DNA from: Carya illinoinensis
Taxonomy: Eukaryota; Streptophyta; Magnoliopsida; Fagales; Juglandaceae
Assembly (NCBI RefSeq): GCF_018687715.1
Contig: NC_056759.1
Span: 1,896,501-1,960,500, forward strand
Direction: 5' to 3'
DNA: 64,000 nt
Shown here: piece by piece, positions 13,749 to 25,351 of the stretch
Numbering within the stretch: the stretch's first letter is position 1
Layout: each line of letters opens with the position of its first letter
Program-made: the position numbers and the translations under genes
The notes under the pieces: generated by a model
What the model was told of the DNA's origin: nothing
Database searches by the model: none
Seen by the model: the letters and a program-made list of their open reading frames with translations, nothing else

Positions 13749-14945
13749 ATGGCCTTAAGACCTTTGTGTAAAGGAAGATCCAAACCCAATGTATCCAACA
13801 TGGAAGATATTCGATTAAATACTACTTGGGAAGATGTGTTTTGCCCGATATGCTTGGAGTTTCCGCACAATGGTGTACTTCTTCAATGCTCATCTCATGA
13901 GAAAGGATGCCATCCTTTTGTGTGTGACACAGACCATTTGCACTCAAATTGCTTAGACCGTTTCAAAAGTGCGTATGGTATGTCATCAGCTTCAACATCA
14001 AATGTAACTCCCACAGAAAACAGTGAGCCAGTGGTATCTGAAGGCAACTATAAACCAAGTTGTCCCTTGTGTAGAGGAGAGGTTACTGGGTGGGTGGTTG
14101 ATGACAAGGCTCGTCTATATCTAGATGAGAAGAGACGTTATTGTGAGGAGGAACAATGTAAATTTATGGGGACGTATTTAGAACTGCAAAACCATGCTCG
14201 GCTGGAGCACCCGCATGCTTGTCCATCAAAGATTGATCCTGCTAGGCAGATTGATTGGGAGAATTTCCAGCAGTCCTCTGAGATCATAGATGTTTTGAGC
14301 ACTATTCATTCCGAAGTCCCACGTGGTGTGGTTTTGGGAGACTATGTAATTGAATATGGGGATGATGAAACTGTAGATGAATTTGAGGACTTCCCCGGGG
14401 ATGAGGGGAATTGGTGGACCTCTTGTATCCTTTATCAGGTGTTTGATAACTTCCGGAGTTCTAGAAACAGAAGAAGGTCAAGAGGTCATACAAGAAGTGG
14501 ACATCACCGTACAAGTTATGATAGTTCTATTTCTGATGGGGGTTCTGTAACGTCTGTAGAATATTCTGATTATAGGATAGATGAGACTGATGATGATTTT
14601 GTGAATACAAATGCCCCAAGGGATAGCTCCCATCGTCGCAGGTCGGTATTGCTTCTTCTTTTATCTTAATCTTAATTGTCTTATGGCATGATATTGTTAT
14701 GTCTGTTGTCCATTGAATCTTAAATTTTATTGCTGATTGATCTAATCTCTTTCCATTGGTCAGATTTCTGCCTGCTATTAATTTTGTACATCAATTTTTT
14801 CATGACATGAGTTAATTGACATGACGTGGTTCATTAGATTATAAAGTTACTTTTATTACAAAGTAGATCTAACAAATCAGATGAAATCACATCAGTTCAT
14901 GAGATTATTTTGCGTAATTCTTTTGTGGATGTAGCAATCTAAAAC

Positions 14946-14984
<39 letters not shown>

Positions 14985-15234
14985 ACCCAAAAAAAAAAAA
15001 TTATAAAAAAGAAGAAGAAATAAACTCTCAACTTTCTTAACCATTGTCATTGTATGGGTGCAAAGAGACATGGAATGCTACACTTTTGGAAATCTTGGTT
15101 CATAGCATCTAATATTTTATACAGGAAAATTAAGATAGCATTTCCTAGCTCATTAATTTATAAAAATCTTACACGAGTATTTCTGTTATATTCACAGTTC
15201 TCAAAGACGCAGTTCCCGCTTCTATGACAATTAG
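13749..15234 (+). CDS. DUF1644 family zinc-finger protein
   Basis: Two coding exons, 13749-14641 and 15198-15234, join in phase (cgcag|gtcggt donor, ttcacag acceptor) to give 309 aa. A RING-like/C2H2-like Cys-His region covers about 27-160: CPIC at 32-35, paired Cys/His around 47-68, CPLC at 105-108, and C137 with H149 and H154. A conserved block with WENF near 170 and GDYVIEYG near 197-204 marks the plant-specific DUF1644 family. The C-terminal third is acidic, then Ser/Arg-rich, which suggests a nuclear or RNA-associated role (inference). Biochemical function is not known; some rice members have been linked to stress responses. The 13749 start is the first ATG of the long frame, with a second candidate Met at residue 18. 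Confidence 0.85.
14948..14984. repeat. poly-C tract (37 C) inside the DUF1644 intron
   Basis: Thirty-seven consecutive C residues are followed by accc and a poly-A stretch. Such long G:C homopolymers are rare in plants and prone to sequencing or assembly length error. Confidence 0.9.
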
Positions 15235-15660
15235 GTATGCGCTGCCCATGGATCCTCTTTATGCTGGCTATTGTTTACTATACAATGAAAATCTTTGGTC
15301 ATTTTATCTTGTGTCGTATAATATAATTGCATCTCCAAGCATAATCATTCCCTCCGTTCAGTAAATTTTGACTATAACCCTAATCTTCATTGTTTGGAGT
15401 GAGAGGGCATATTTGGCTATTCTGTCTTTTTTAGGCATATAACTTGTTTTTCTTTGACAGTGCTTGCTTAGATGTATAGTGAAAAACAGAGGAAGTAGAA
15501 AACACTGTATGCTTGCTTCAGATCACCTTAATGTTATAACATGCAAAAGCTCATCTGGATCTCATCTTGCAACATTTGTGATGAGATGTAGTGATTATAC
15601 ATGAACTAACCTGACAATCCATCTGGTCATGTTATGACTGCTTCGGTAAACTTCATCTCT

Positions 15661-15697
<37 letters not shown>
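15235..15697. other. 3' flank of the DUF1644 gene with CT microsatellite
   Basis: Probable 3' UTR and flank. It ends in an interrupted (CT)n repeat at about 15655-15697, into which the following hAT element is inserted. Confidence 0.5.
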
Positions 15698-15698
<1 letters not shown>

Positions 15699-17005
15699 AG
15701 GGGTGTTCAACCGGGTATCCGGGTATACCAGGGCCGGAACCCGGGTTCAATATCTGGACCGGGTTCTGGCCCGGTTATATCCGGGTTTTTCTGGTTTTTT
15801 TTTTTTTAACTATCATTCTGTTATTAATTTTTTTATGTTGAAAAAAATGATATTGACTTGGCATCCAATAGAATCCAAAAACTACAAATGATATTGACTT
15901 GGCAGCCTTTTAGTTCTAAAGGCTACCTAGATTGCAAACATTGAGTGGACAACCAGAGCCATTTCTTACCAAGTAAGGAAAAAAAAAGCCATTTCTTATA
16001 TAATAGTGCAGTGCTTTATATGCGACCAATCTTGCAAAACTCTCAATGATTTGCAATATGCTATCAATGCATCAATCAAAAAAAAAAAAAAAAAAAAACT
16101 AATATCAAATTAGAACGGATCAAAGTTTGTATAGATCATGATCTTGAATATTAAGATAAAAAGAAGGAAAATGTAGAAAAACCACAAATTACAGAGGCTG
16201 TAGTTGAATCGTGGTCACAAACATCATAAGCTTTTAGAACTTCAATAAAACCCAAATTTTCTCACCGACTCAACTGGGTATTCTCAGAAGCCGTAGCTAA
16301 TATCTTCTCTGTCATTGTCATCCCAATCTTCACTTGTAATTAACTAAAATCATGTTCATAAAATTCAAAAAACTATCAAACCCACTAACCGAAAAATTAA
16401 TGTTAATGAGATACAATGATACAAACCCAAATGAGCCATGGGTGGAAATTATTGACAGTGATGCAAAAGCAGAGCATCCCAAATCTTTGTGCTAAATAAA
16501 AAAGATCAAAAGGGGAACAAGATTTAAACCAAGTTTATTGAAAACATTTTGAAAAAAAAGGGGAAAGAAAATTACTTTCATGGAGACCTATATTCACACC
16601 CCAACCTTGGGTCTCCTTCCATGAAGGCAAAGGTTTATAGGTCTATTGCCCATTGCAGAGCGTGGTTGCTGCTCTTTGAGAAGGCCATGGCCACACCTAT
16701 TTTCCTATCCTCACCATTTACTGTCGTCTCAAAGCTGCTGCTTCCTCCTCTTCTTCGGCTACCTTTGGCTTTAGTAATGGTCTGTCAGATCAAGAAAATC
16801 AAGAGCAATAGGTTTGGCGTTTGAAAAATACATGTTGGGCTTTGGATTTTTTTTTTTTTTGTATTTTAAATGCAAATGGATTCTCCATGAAGCTGGCTTG
16901 AGACCCCCTGCAAATCTAAAAAGAAAAAGAAAACGCCCCCACGACTGATGAGAGCGAGAGAGAACGAGGCAAAGATAAAGCGGCAGCTAGGGTTTCGGAG
17001 TCAAA

Positions 17006-17043
<38 letters not shown>

Positions 17044-17230
17044 GGGGGGGAAATAAATGAAACTGGGTATCGGTTTTTTAATCCGGTACGCGGATTTTAA
17101 ATCTGTACCTGGATCGCATAGGTCCAAGTTTTGCAATCTGGGTTTCGGCTCGGATTAAATATGGGCCGGAACATGGAATCCGGTTTAAAACCGGATTCCG
17201 GATAAAATCCGGCCCGTATGAACAACCATA
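15698..17230. mobile_element. non-autonomous hAT element (1533 bp)
   Basis: The left terminus is caggggtgttcaaccggg and the right terminus, read inward, is tatggttgttcatacggg. Both are followed by subterminal ccggg/ccggat repeats. Flanking ctctctct at 15690-15697 and 17231-17238 fits an 8-bp target-site duplication, though the site is low complexity. No transposase ORF is present. The short ORF at 16549-16824 has no recognisable domain. A (GA)n run lies at about 17007-17041. Confidence 0.65.
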
Positions 17231-17238
17231 CTCTCTCT

Positions 17239-18438
17239 CTAGTTCTGATGGATGGGGAGAAAGTATAATAACTATGTAAAGTATTATCTTACCAACCTCG
17301 TCATGGCTAATATTGGTCATTTTATCTTAAGTTTTGCATACCTCTTCCGCACTTCAAAAGATAAATTACATACAAAAGCCGAAACAAAAACAAAAACGAT
17401 TTGAGCTTTGGCCAATTTCGAAGTATTTCCTTATGTGGGTAATGTCTATTTAGAGGAATTATGTAAATTGGAATGGGAATTTTCGACGCATGTGTGGTCT
17501 AAGACACATACATAAAGCATTCTTCTTGTTTGGAGAAAGTTCCATACTCAGAAACTTGTGGTAAAGCATATACATGACTGAATGCTATTGTGACCAAAGA
17601 TTTGTAGCCGTGGGAGGAATATTGAAGGTATCATTCGAGCATGTTTAAATCCCTGAATACTAAGGCCCTCAGGTCTATACACTGGTTAGGTGTAAGACTA
17701 TTTTTCAGTAAATTGACCCAAAGAACTGGATGAGGGGCTAAATTTCATTTCAGGTGCATAAATAAATTGCCCATTTGTGGTGGTTAAGTGCATGAAATTT
17801 CCGTCTTCTACGGTATTATTCCATTTTGTATGCCTGGCAAAGACGGGTACACCCTTTCGCTGTTAGCATATTCAATTCTAATAGATGCCGTCTATGCCAA
17901 GATTCCTCAGCAGCAATATTGTCAAAATTCTCGCTAACCTCATAAAAGCTTGACTTAAAAATTTGCCGTAAGTCAAGCTTTTTATGGCTTTTAAGATGAC
18001 TTAAATTAAAAATTGAAAAAATCTAGTTATAAATATAAATGCGCATTAATATGTGTACTAATTTAATGGGATTGGTCAAAAAATAAATTTTATTGAAAAC
18101 AGTACTAATTTGAATTTTAAATATGAATGAATGAGTATTGATACACAAATTAATACGTGACTTTATTTATATGTAGTAAAATTCATTTCTTATTTTAAGA
18201 TCGATTAGATTGGTCTCTACAAGTCAAGAAATTTTAAAAAAGTTTAAAATATAAAATCTTTTAAAACTTCAAGAATATGTTAAAAAAGAAGAAAAAAGTA
18301 GAAAAAAAAAATCTGCAAACGAAAACTCAATTTGAAAATAAAAAATAACCAGACTTTAAAAAGATCACTCTTAAGGGTTAAACAAAAAAATTGTACCTGT
18401 TTGAAATTTAATGTCTATTTTATCTACTCTAATACTTA
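17239..18438. other. intergenic region
   Basis: No gene was recognised. It contains copy 1 of MITE family A (18020-18183). Confidence 0.55.
18020..18183 (-). mobile_element. MITE family A, copy 1
   Basis: It contains gtgtactaatttaatggg, attggtca and attttattgaaaacag. These are shared with the segments at 24192-24361 (inverted relative to this one) and 36345-36515. The family model comes from the 24192 copy, which has clear terminal repeats and a 10-bp direct repeat. Confidence 0.5.
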
Positions 18439-18600
18439 GAGAACATTAGAGGTGTTAAAAAAAAAAACCTGGTAAATCGAATTTATTTGTCTTAAAATCG
18501 GTCAAAATCGGTTTAGTTCTTTTTTTTTTTTAAAAAATGGACCAGACCAATTTATATATATATTTTAATTTTTTATGAGTAAATCTATTCGGGGACTGCT

Positions 18601-18722
18601 TTGCAAACTTGAATGAAATACAGTGTTTCATTACAAACCCAAAGACGCCCAAGGTCAGAACTTCTTTGCAAACTTGAATGAAACACAGTGTTTCATTACA
18701 AACCTAGAGACGCCCAAGGTCT
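18601..18722. repeat. two-copy 65-bp tandem repeat
   Basis: The unit beginning ttgcaaacttgaatgaaa recurs 65 bases later with few changes (18601 and 18666). Each copy contains a short palindrome around gaaa-cagtgtttc. It lies inside the hAT element. Confidence 0.8.
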
Positions 18723-19690
18723 TCCGACCTTTAGAGAAATTTTCCTTCCTTGAATGAAATTTCCCTCCCCTCGCCCCCTCACCGTCGACATTGGACTACA
18801 CATTGGAACCCAGTTGAAGTAGAAGTTTTATTTTAACCAAGAATTAGTGGGGGCCACTCCTCCTTAATTTCCTGCGCTCCAAATGGAGGGGAGAAGGCTA
18901 GACAACCTGAAAAAATAGCTTGCTCTAGCTGTGAGAAACATCTAGTGGAGCTACAGAATCTTTTGGTCCATTTCAGCCAGACAATTAGGGTACAATGCAT
19001 CCCTTTCCTACTTCATTTTTTTTCCTTCCTGTAGTTTCGGAGTTAAATATTTTTCTTAAAATCTGTATAAGTTCACATAATGCGGATAATGTGCTGCTAA
19101 AACTGAATAAACTTGTAATCTGCTTATTTAGTTTTGGTGTGGATGCTTCTTTTTTCACCCCCAACAATATTCCAAATCAAACCAATAGATTTGATTTTTT
19201 CACTCCAACAAATTCATTTAATCAAACCAAAAGGGGAAGTTATTAAAACAAAGAACCAAACCGATGGGCGTCGATGGGCAGTGGAGGTGGAGGTTGCCAA
19301 TGGGCATTGATGAGGAGGTCGTAGATGGGGAGCGTGTCGATGAGTAGTTGATGACGCTCTCTCTTTTGAAGACCAAGGAGGGAAGATGCTCGTTTTGATT
19401 TCTCTTTGCTCATGGAAGTTCAATAACTTTTTGGTCATTTAACTCACATACACATGCAGATTGCAAAGGAGTACCAAAACCGGGACTGTATGTAGCACGT
19501 CTCTTTTTTATATTATATATAATTTTTATATATAATATATAATTATATATAAAATAGTTTTGTATTATATGATAAATTACTAATTAATATAATATCAAAT
19601 TTTAAAATCTTATATCACTATAGTTTATTGTATTAATAGTTATACTAATACTATATTATAATATACTATAATATATCAATATATTATATA

Positions 19691-19801
19691 TTATAACATA
19701 CTACAATATATTATCAATATAATATTATATATTATAACATACTACAATATATTATCAATATAATATTATATATTATAACATACTACAATATATTTATAAT
19801 A
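19691..19801. repeat. three-copy 41-bp AT-rich tandem repeat
   Basis: ttataacatactacaatata starts at 19691, 19732 and 19773 with near identity. It lies inside the hAT element. Confidence 0.8.
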
Positions 19802-20249
19802 TAATATATTAAAACCAAACCGAACTAGATCAAAAATCGGTAAAATCAAAATACCAGTTTAAGAGGATAACCGATACATAATTAATTTTAAAAAATATAA
19901 AACTGATACATACCGATTCAGTTCTAAATTTTATCCAAACTCAAACCAAATTGGATCGGTTATACCCCTCCCTAGATAACATAGACTCAACATAATGTTG
20001 GTTGACTTCGTTTTCTTTTTCTATTTTAGCTCAACTCAAAAGGACTTTTTGTAACATGTAAATCCCAGATGATTGCGGGATGCATATGCTACTAGAAACT
20101 ATATCTGGCGGATTGAGAACTGTGCAGACATAAGAAACTTATTTCAACAGAATTCGGGATACTATCACATATGCCTTCCAAAATCCAGACGGTATATATA
20201 TATATATATATTAATATAAGTAAGAACGATAAGGTATAATGTAGAACTA

Positions 20250-20770
20250 CTAGTGCGGGACATTCTTAGGCAGGTTCCGAATGACGTTGCTCTTCATCCC
20301 AATCTTGGTGCGCATGACCTCCACTCCTGATCTATTCATTTGCTTCATCACTTTCATTCTCACCATCTGCTCTCTTGACTGCACAGTAGCCAATCCCATG
20401 CTCCTGTACCTGAAATCAACATATAATTGCATAACCACCATATGATTTCTTTTCTTTTTTGACTTTGCTGCTGAGGAGTAAGCATTGTGTTTCTGAACAG
20501 AAAAATGGCAAACGTAATGGGATCCAAAGCAGACCTCGATGCCAGTGCCGCAGTAATTGCTGCACTGTTCATAGGTGAAGGGCGTGGTTTCTGACGATAG
20601 TAACGTAAATATTCCCGGGAACCAATGCTTTTCGTTGATATACCCTTTTCAGATCTTCTGCTTATAATGAGCTCAGCTCCACCAATACCAAGTTCTACTG
20701 TGTTGTCCATACCACCCGATGCAACCAGTTGCTTTCCATCCTCATCCACATAACTGTTACCAGAAAAGGG

Positions 20771-20835
<65 letters not shown>

Positions 20836-21122
20836 AAAGAAGCAGTTAAGCTAGGATATATCAACGGATAGACTAGAATAATGCTACCAAAGAAAAGGTC
20901 TAAAGGTATCATAAACCCAAGTCATCCAAAATAACAAAAACCTGCTGCTATAATCATAGAATTCTTCCAACTCTGCTTCCTCCTCCTCATCACCATCGCC
21001 ATAATGTACTCTGCAATGACTTTTTGCCACCATATGCTTCCTAACTGCTTCCAAACTGTTAAAAGGGTGACAGCGCTCATTGCAGTAAAGACACATGAAA
21101 TCTCTCTTAACCTGGAGAGAGA

Positions 21123-21165
<43 letters not shown>

Positions 21166-23243
21166 TGACACGAAATCAAACTCTTAACTAAAAAGAATTA
21201 ATAATAAGGATTTCTTGGAAGAAAGATCGTAGCATATGTTTCTGTACCTTAAGCCCAAGATAAGTAAGGAGCCCTTTTGGATCCTTCAGATACTCGATAT
21301 CCGGAATGAAGAACCCATGTTGCTTGTGCATGTGAACCATGCAGTTCTCTATGGTATCATGCTCTAGATTACACATAAAACAAGACGATGGATCCAATTC
21401 CTCATATTCATCGCTGCCATCCTTGTCATCATCCATATCAACGTAGGTAGCATGCTCATGTACATTCAATTCAGTCAAGGACTTTGTTGCCTCACCAACC
21501 AAGTCTTCTTCAGGATCTACCTCCTCCCACTCATCTTCACTTTCTTCATCGTCTACTTGTTTGGGTGGTTTACTCACAACGCGACGGGGGAGTGGCTTAA
21601 TTATCGGCTTCTCTTCCTCAGGGCTTGTTCCTTCAGACACCCGCATGATGTGACTTCGAGATTTTAGATGCTGAGCATGAGCCTTGGAACTTCTATATCC
21701 TTTCCCACAAAGACCACAACTGTAGAGCATAGGTGTTTCGTTTGACTGGCCTCTCTCTTGAGCAAGCGCAACTTGTCTACCTAGAAATAGTGCTTCAGTC
21801 ACTCCAGGAACCCCAGCGACCTTTTTTTCCAAAAAAGAAAAAAAAAAACAATTAAAATTTTGTAATTGCTGATTTCAGCTCAACAGATCAAACAGGTCTG
21901 TCATTACAATAATGGCACTAACTAAGAATCAAAGACTATCCGAGATCTAATTGGTCTGGCATTAAACTTATACAATTCAAACATCAACAGTCTGCTTGGA
22001 ACTGCAGTTGTCTTTTGCATGGGGCAGAAACACCCACCCCTACCCGCCCCCTTCCCCCCCCCCCCCCCCCCCCCCCAAAAACAAAAAGAGACCGAAAATA
22101 CCACATTACGATCCCACATCTTGGAATCCTCCAACAAGCATATATGCAAGCTCATTATCTCATTAAACTCTCCAGCTCACCTAGCCCATTTCCATTAAAA
22201 CTATTATTAATAATATCCCACATTGTATATAGGAAGGCAAATTGTAACGCCTCAATGGAAGACCCAAGCTACATGACCTATACTCCAAAAGGGCTAGTCA
22301 ATTCTACAATTGGAGTCCCATTGGAACATTCTAAAGAGCAATAACTTCTCCTTCCCAAGCGACGTGGAATCCCATTCACCACCTATCTTATCCTCTTATC
22401 ATATGGGATATGGCACAAATAAGATCTCAAAATGCTTGGGAGGTAGAAGTTCAAGCCCTCTAGAGTTTGGGCCCAGATGTGGTTTAGATTTTCCTTGGAT
22501 CGTTGCATTACTGAACACATTGTCCATCGAAACTCCACTACTCAATAAAAGCCTCAGTCAATTAAAAAAAACTACGGATTAATAGAGTTGAAAAAAATCT
22601 CTCCGCAAAAGTTTCATATATTTCCCCCTGTTAACAAATATTCCACGCAGATATTTTATGTCGAATAAAAAAATCAGGATTCTGGATTCAAGCTAACTTC
22701 TCTTTGAGAAAAAACTCTCTCTAACTGCACAAATCTAGACACATTTCCAGTCCAACTACATCGTGACGGAATAATTTACTGAATCGTGTAACATAAATCA
22801 AAGTAGGACTCAGTATCTATACCAGAAGAACACACAATTGGAGAAACATTTATACACATGAAGCATAACTAACATCAGATTTTCGAATCCATACTTGATT
22901 GACAAGGAATATCAAGGGAAATAAGGTAGAAGTCCTTATCTGAACTTGAGGCGGCCAAATCCCTCGGCTCAATAAAAAAAAAAAAAAATGATTCGTAGAA
23001 GTCTCTCTAAAATTTTGATCTATAATGGTCCAATGGATATAGTTTAAGTTATTTAATTCCTTGGTTATCCAATCTCTAGAACCAACATACACACGAGGAG
23101 ATCAATAAAAGGTGTAAGTACGAAGAGAAGAGGGACACCTTGCGCTTAAGATTGTAGCGGTGCCATTCGGACTTGTAATGTAACTTTTGCTCCGCATCGT
23201 CCGCGAACTCTTTGTTGCAGCCGTTGCAGGTTAGCCCAGTCAT
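20250..23243 (-). CDS. REIL: REI1-like (REIL) cytoplasmic 60S ribosomal subunit biogenesis factor
   Basis: Five exons on the minus strand: 23243-23139, 21820-21248, 21111-20942, 20753-20535 and 20409-20250. They sum to 1227 bases (408 aa), the usual family length. Four C2H2-type fingers are visible: residues about 6-28 (CNGCNKEF start), 70-92 (CGLCGKGY), one around SSCFMCNLEH, and one beginning DFMCLYCNERCHPF. An acidic segment separates fingers two and three. The C-terminal block with SREYLRYYRQ and a basic tail is typical. Family knowledge: yeast Rei1 and plant REIL act late in cytoplasmic 60S maturation, helping release and recycle Arx1, and plant REIL is linked to cold acclimation. All fingers and splice sites appear intact. 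Copy number (REIL1 versus REIL2) cannot be decided here. Confidence 0.92.
20768..20833. repeat. GA/CT microsatellite serving as the intron 4 polypyrimidine region
   Basis: On the coding strand this CT-rich run ends a few bases before the acceptor of REIL exon 4 (20754/20753), so it probably forms its polypyrimidine tract. Confidence 0.85.
21121..21161. repeat. GA/CT microsatellite at the acceptor of REIL exon 3
   Basis: On the minus strand the CT run extends almost to the acceptor AG at 21113-21112, making it the polypyrimidine tract of the intron before exon 3. Confidence 0.85.
22054..22076. repeat. poly-C tract (23 C) in REIL intron 1
   Basis: Twenty-three consecutive C residues on the plus strand, poly-G on the transcribed sense of REIL, within the long first intron (23138-21821). 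It may form G-quadruplexes in the pre-mRNA. Confidence 0.85.
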
Positions 23244-23822
23244 TCTCTACGATTACGATTCGATCCCCGGTTCCAGATAACACAAGCAAACGAACGAGAG
23301 AGAGAAATCGAGGACTAGGGTTTATTGAAACGAAACTCTGAAGACGGCTCGTGATTTGTTCGGCGAAACGGTGAATGGGAATGAATATGATATGATTATG
23401 AATATCATCCGCCCCATACTCGACTCGACCCGTCGCCACGCCACGCAAGCGCTTCCGTGTGTACGGGCTCACCGAGTATCGTGGGCCTCGGGCCCATTTT
23501 TAAAATTAATTATTTTATTGTGAAACATGAGGTCTTGAAATTCGTTAATTGTTTTTTTTTTTAAAATTCCTGGTGTTAACTGACTTATGATTAAATAAAA
23601 TTTTTTCTACATCCGTAATGTAAGGATTCAAAAACAAAATCTTGATAAACATGAGACTTTTTAGGGTAAAAAATAGATGCTAATTGTTAATTAATTTATT
23701 TTTAAATATCTTTCGTAACCGTTTAGCTCAAAATTTTCATTTTTTTAGATAAGTTTTGAGTGCAGGTGAATGAATCCTTGGAAAATAAACTTTTTTTTAA
23801 AAAAAAAGGGTTTTTATATAGG

Positions 23823-24035
23823 AAAAATCTATTTGTCATCCTCACACTTCACACACCACACTTATTTTATTTTATTTTTTCATTTTTTTTATAATAAATA
23901 TGTAGTGTGTGGATGATAAATAAAATTATTTAATTAGTTTAATAAGAATAAAATAAAATAAAAAATAAAAAAATAAAAAATAATATTTTAATATATAAAG
24001 TGTGTGGTGTAGGATGATGTGTAGCATTTCTCTTT
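23823..24035. mobile_element. MITE family B, copy 1
   Basis: Terminal inverted repeats: atttgtcatcctcacacttc at the left and, read inward, atgctacacatcatcctaca at the right, with an AT-rich core. The paralogous duplication at 25880-26330 lacks this insertion. A related copy lies at 47446-47646. Confidence 0.65.
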
Positions 24036-24191
24036 TATATATAATCGGATTATACGTTGAGTAAACTTTGTGAATTTCTTTCATCTCAAGCATTTATATA
24101 CTGTTACGTTCGCAACGTATAACCTTTTGATTGGAGTCAACAGTGAAGTACATGGTGGCACAGAATCAGAAAATAATAGCATTATTCCAAC

Positions 24192-24361
24192 GAGTTTTGC
24201 TATATATAAGCACAATCGCGTACTAATTTATGTACCAATACTAATTCATTCATACTTAAAATTTAAATTAACACTGTTTTCAATAAAATCTACTTTTTGA
24301 CCAATCACATCACATTGATACACAGATTAATGCACAATTGTGCTTACAAATATATTTTTCC
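24192..24361 (+). mobile_element. MITE family A, copy 2 (Mutator-type, 170 bp)
   Basis: The perfect 10-bp direct repeat ttattccaac flanks it (24182-24191 and 24362-24371). Ends carry inverted repeats around taagcacaatcgcg / taagcacaattgtgc. The 9-10-bp duplication suggests Mutator-type mobilisation. Related copies are at 18020-18183 and 36345-36515. Confidence 0.7.
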
Positions 24362-24468
24362 TTATTCCAACACCCAAGAAACTAGCCTAAGGAGGCAGAG
24401 CCTTCAAACGAAGAACCTCAACTCATGAGTCCAACGCAGCTCATAAGAAGAGAATATATAGTCGTATG

Positions 24469-25343
24469 TAGGATTATAAATAAACCAGTCTGTTCGATAG
24501 CTCGCTTGATTAAACTTGAATTGAACTTGACTGGTGAAAAAAAATAAATAAATAAACTTGTTCGTGAAAGTAGATACCTACTCGATTTGTAAATGATACA
24601 TACTTGACAAAACTCGACTCAATTAAGGCTCATTAGAGCCCCCTCGTTTATGCTCGAGTCGACTCGTTAACTCGACTCGATTAAAATTCATTCATATATT
24701 AATAAATATATACATACATCTATGTATATATACATATATATATATATGTGTGTATTAGCTAATAATATAAAAATCACACTTTTATAATTAAATATATAAT
24801 ATGTAATCTAATTACTTATGTCTATATAGTAAACATACTTCATAGGTATATTTTATAATTTGTATAATAATTAATCGAAAGAATTTAATAATTTCATATA
24901 TTAATATGTGAGAAACATATATGAAATAGACACATGTTATCATATTAAGTGTATATATTAATAATATATGTAGGCATATAATATATTATTATTATTTTTG
25001 ATCAATACCAACTAGTTAAATATTAATTATTTATAAATTTTTAAAAATTTTATAATTCAATAGAGGTTTTACTTATTAGTTGAATAAATTTAATATTAGA
25101 TTATTTATTTATTTATATTAAATCTTATAAAAAAAATAAACAATTCGAATTCGAACTCAGCTCAACTCGAACTTGTTTGTAGGATGAGCTCGAACTTAAG
25201 CTGGGAATTTAATTTATTGAGTCAAGCTTGAATAAAGAATTAAAAAAATCTTGAATTCGGATTTGAACTCAAGTATTTTAAATTGAGCCGAGTTCGATAA
25301 ATTAAAGACCGGCTCGGTTTAGCTCGGCTTGATTAGAGCCTTA
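24469..25343. mobile_element. non-autonomous hAT-like element (875 bp)
   Basis: Starts taggattataaataaacc and ends gattagagcctta. Flanks gtcgtatg (24461-24468) and gtcgcatg (25344-25351) form an 8-bp target-site duplication with one mismatch. Subterminal regions are rich in ctcgactcg / gctcgg words, as in many plant hAT elements. The interior is AT-rich and no ORF was seen. Confidence 0.55.
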
Positions 25344-25351
25344 GTCGCATG

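Larger units (their letters stand above)
18447..19974. mobile_element. non-autonomous hAT element (1528 bp)
   Basis: Starts tagaggtgttaaaaa and ends ttatacccctcccta, with near-match flanks gagaacat (18439-18446) and gataacat (19975-19982) as an 8-bp target-site duplication with one mismatch. Its right-end 150 bases (aatcggtaaaatcaaaa, cagtttaagaggataaccg) are clearly homologous to the right end of the element at 26339-32896, so both belong to one family. No transposase was found. Internal tandem repeats are listed separately. Confidence 0.65.
23560..24400. repeat. direct duplication, copy 1 (with two MITE insertions)
   Basis: This segment aligns with 25880-26330 in the same order, including cgtaatgtaagg, atagatgctaattgtta, cggattatacgttgagtaaa and aagaaactagcctaag. 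Copy 1 is longer because MITE B (about 23823-24035) and MITE A (24192-24361) sit inside it and are absent from copy 2. Confidence 0.75.

Noticed and set aside
16549..16824. 91-aa ORF in the 15698-17230 hAT element
   Set aside because: No hAT, BED or other domain. The hydrophobic C-terminal half looks accidental.
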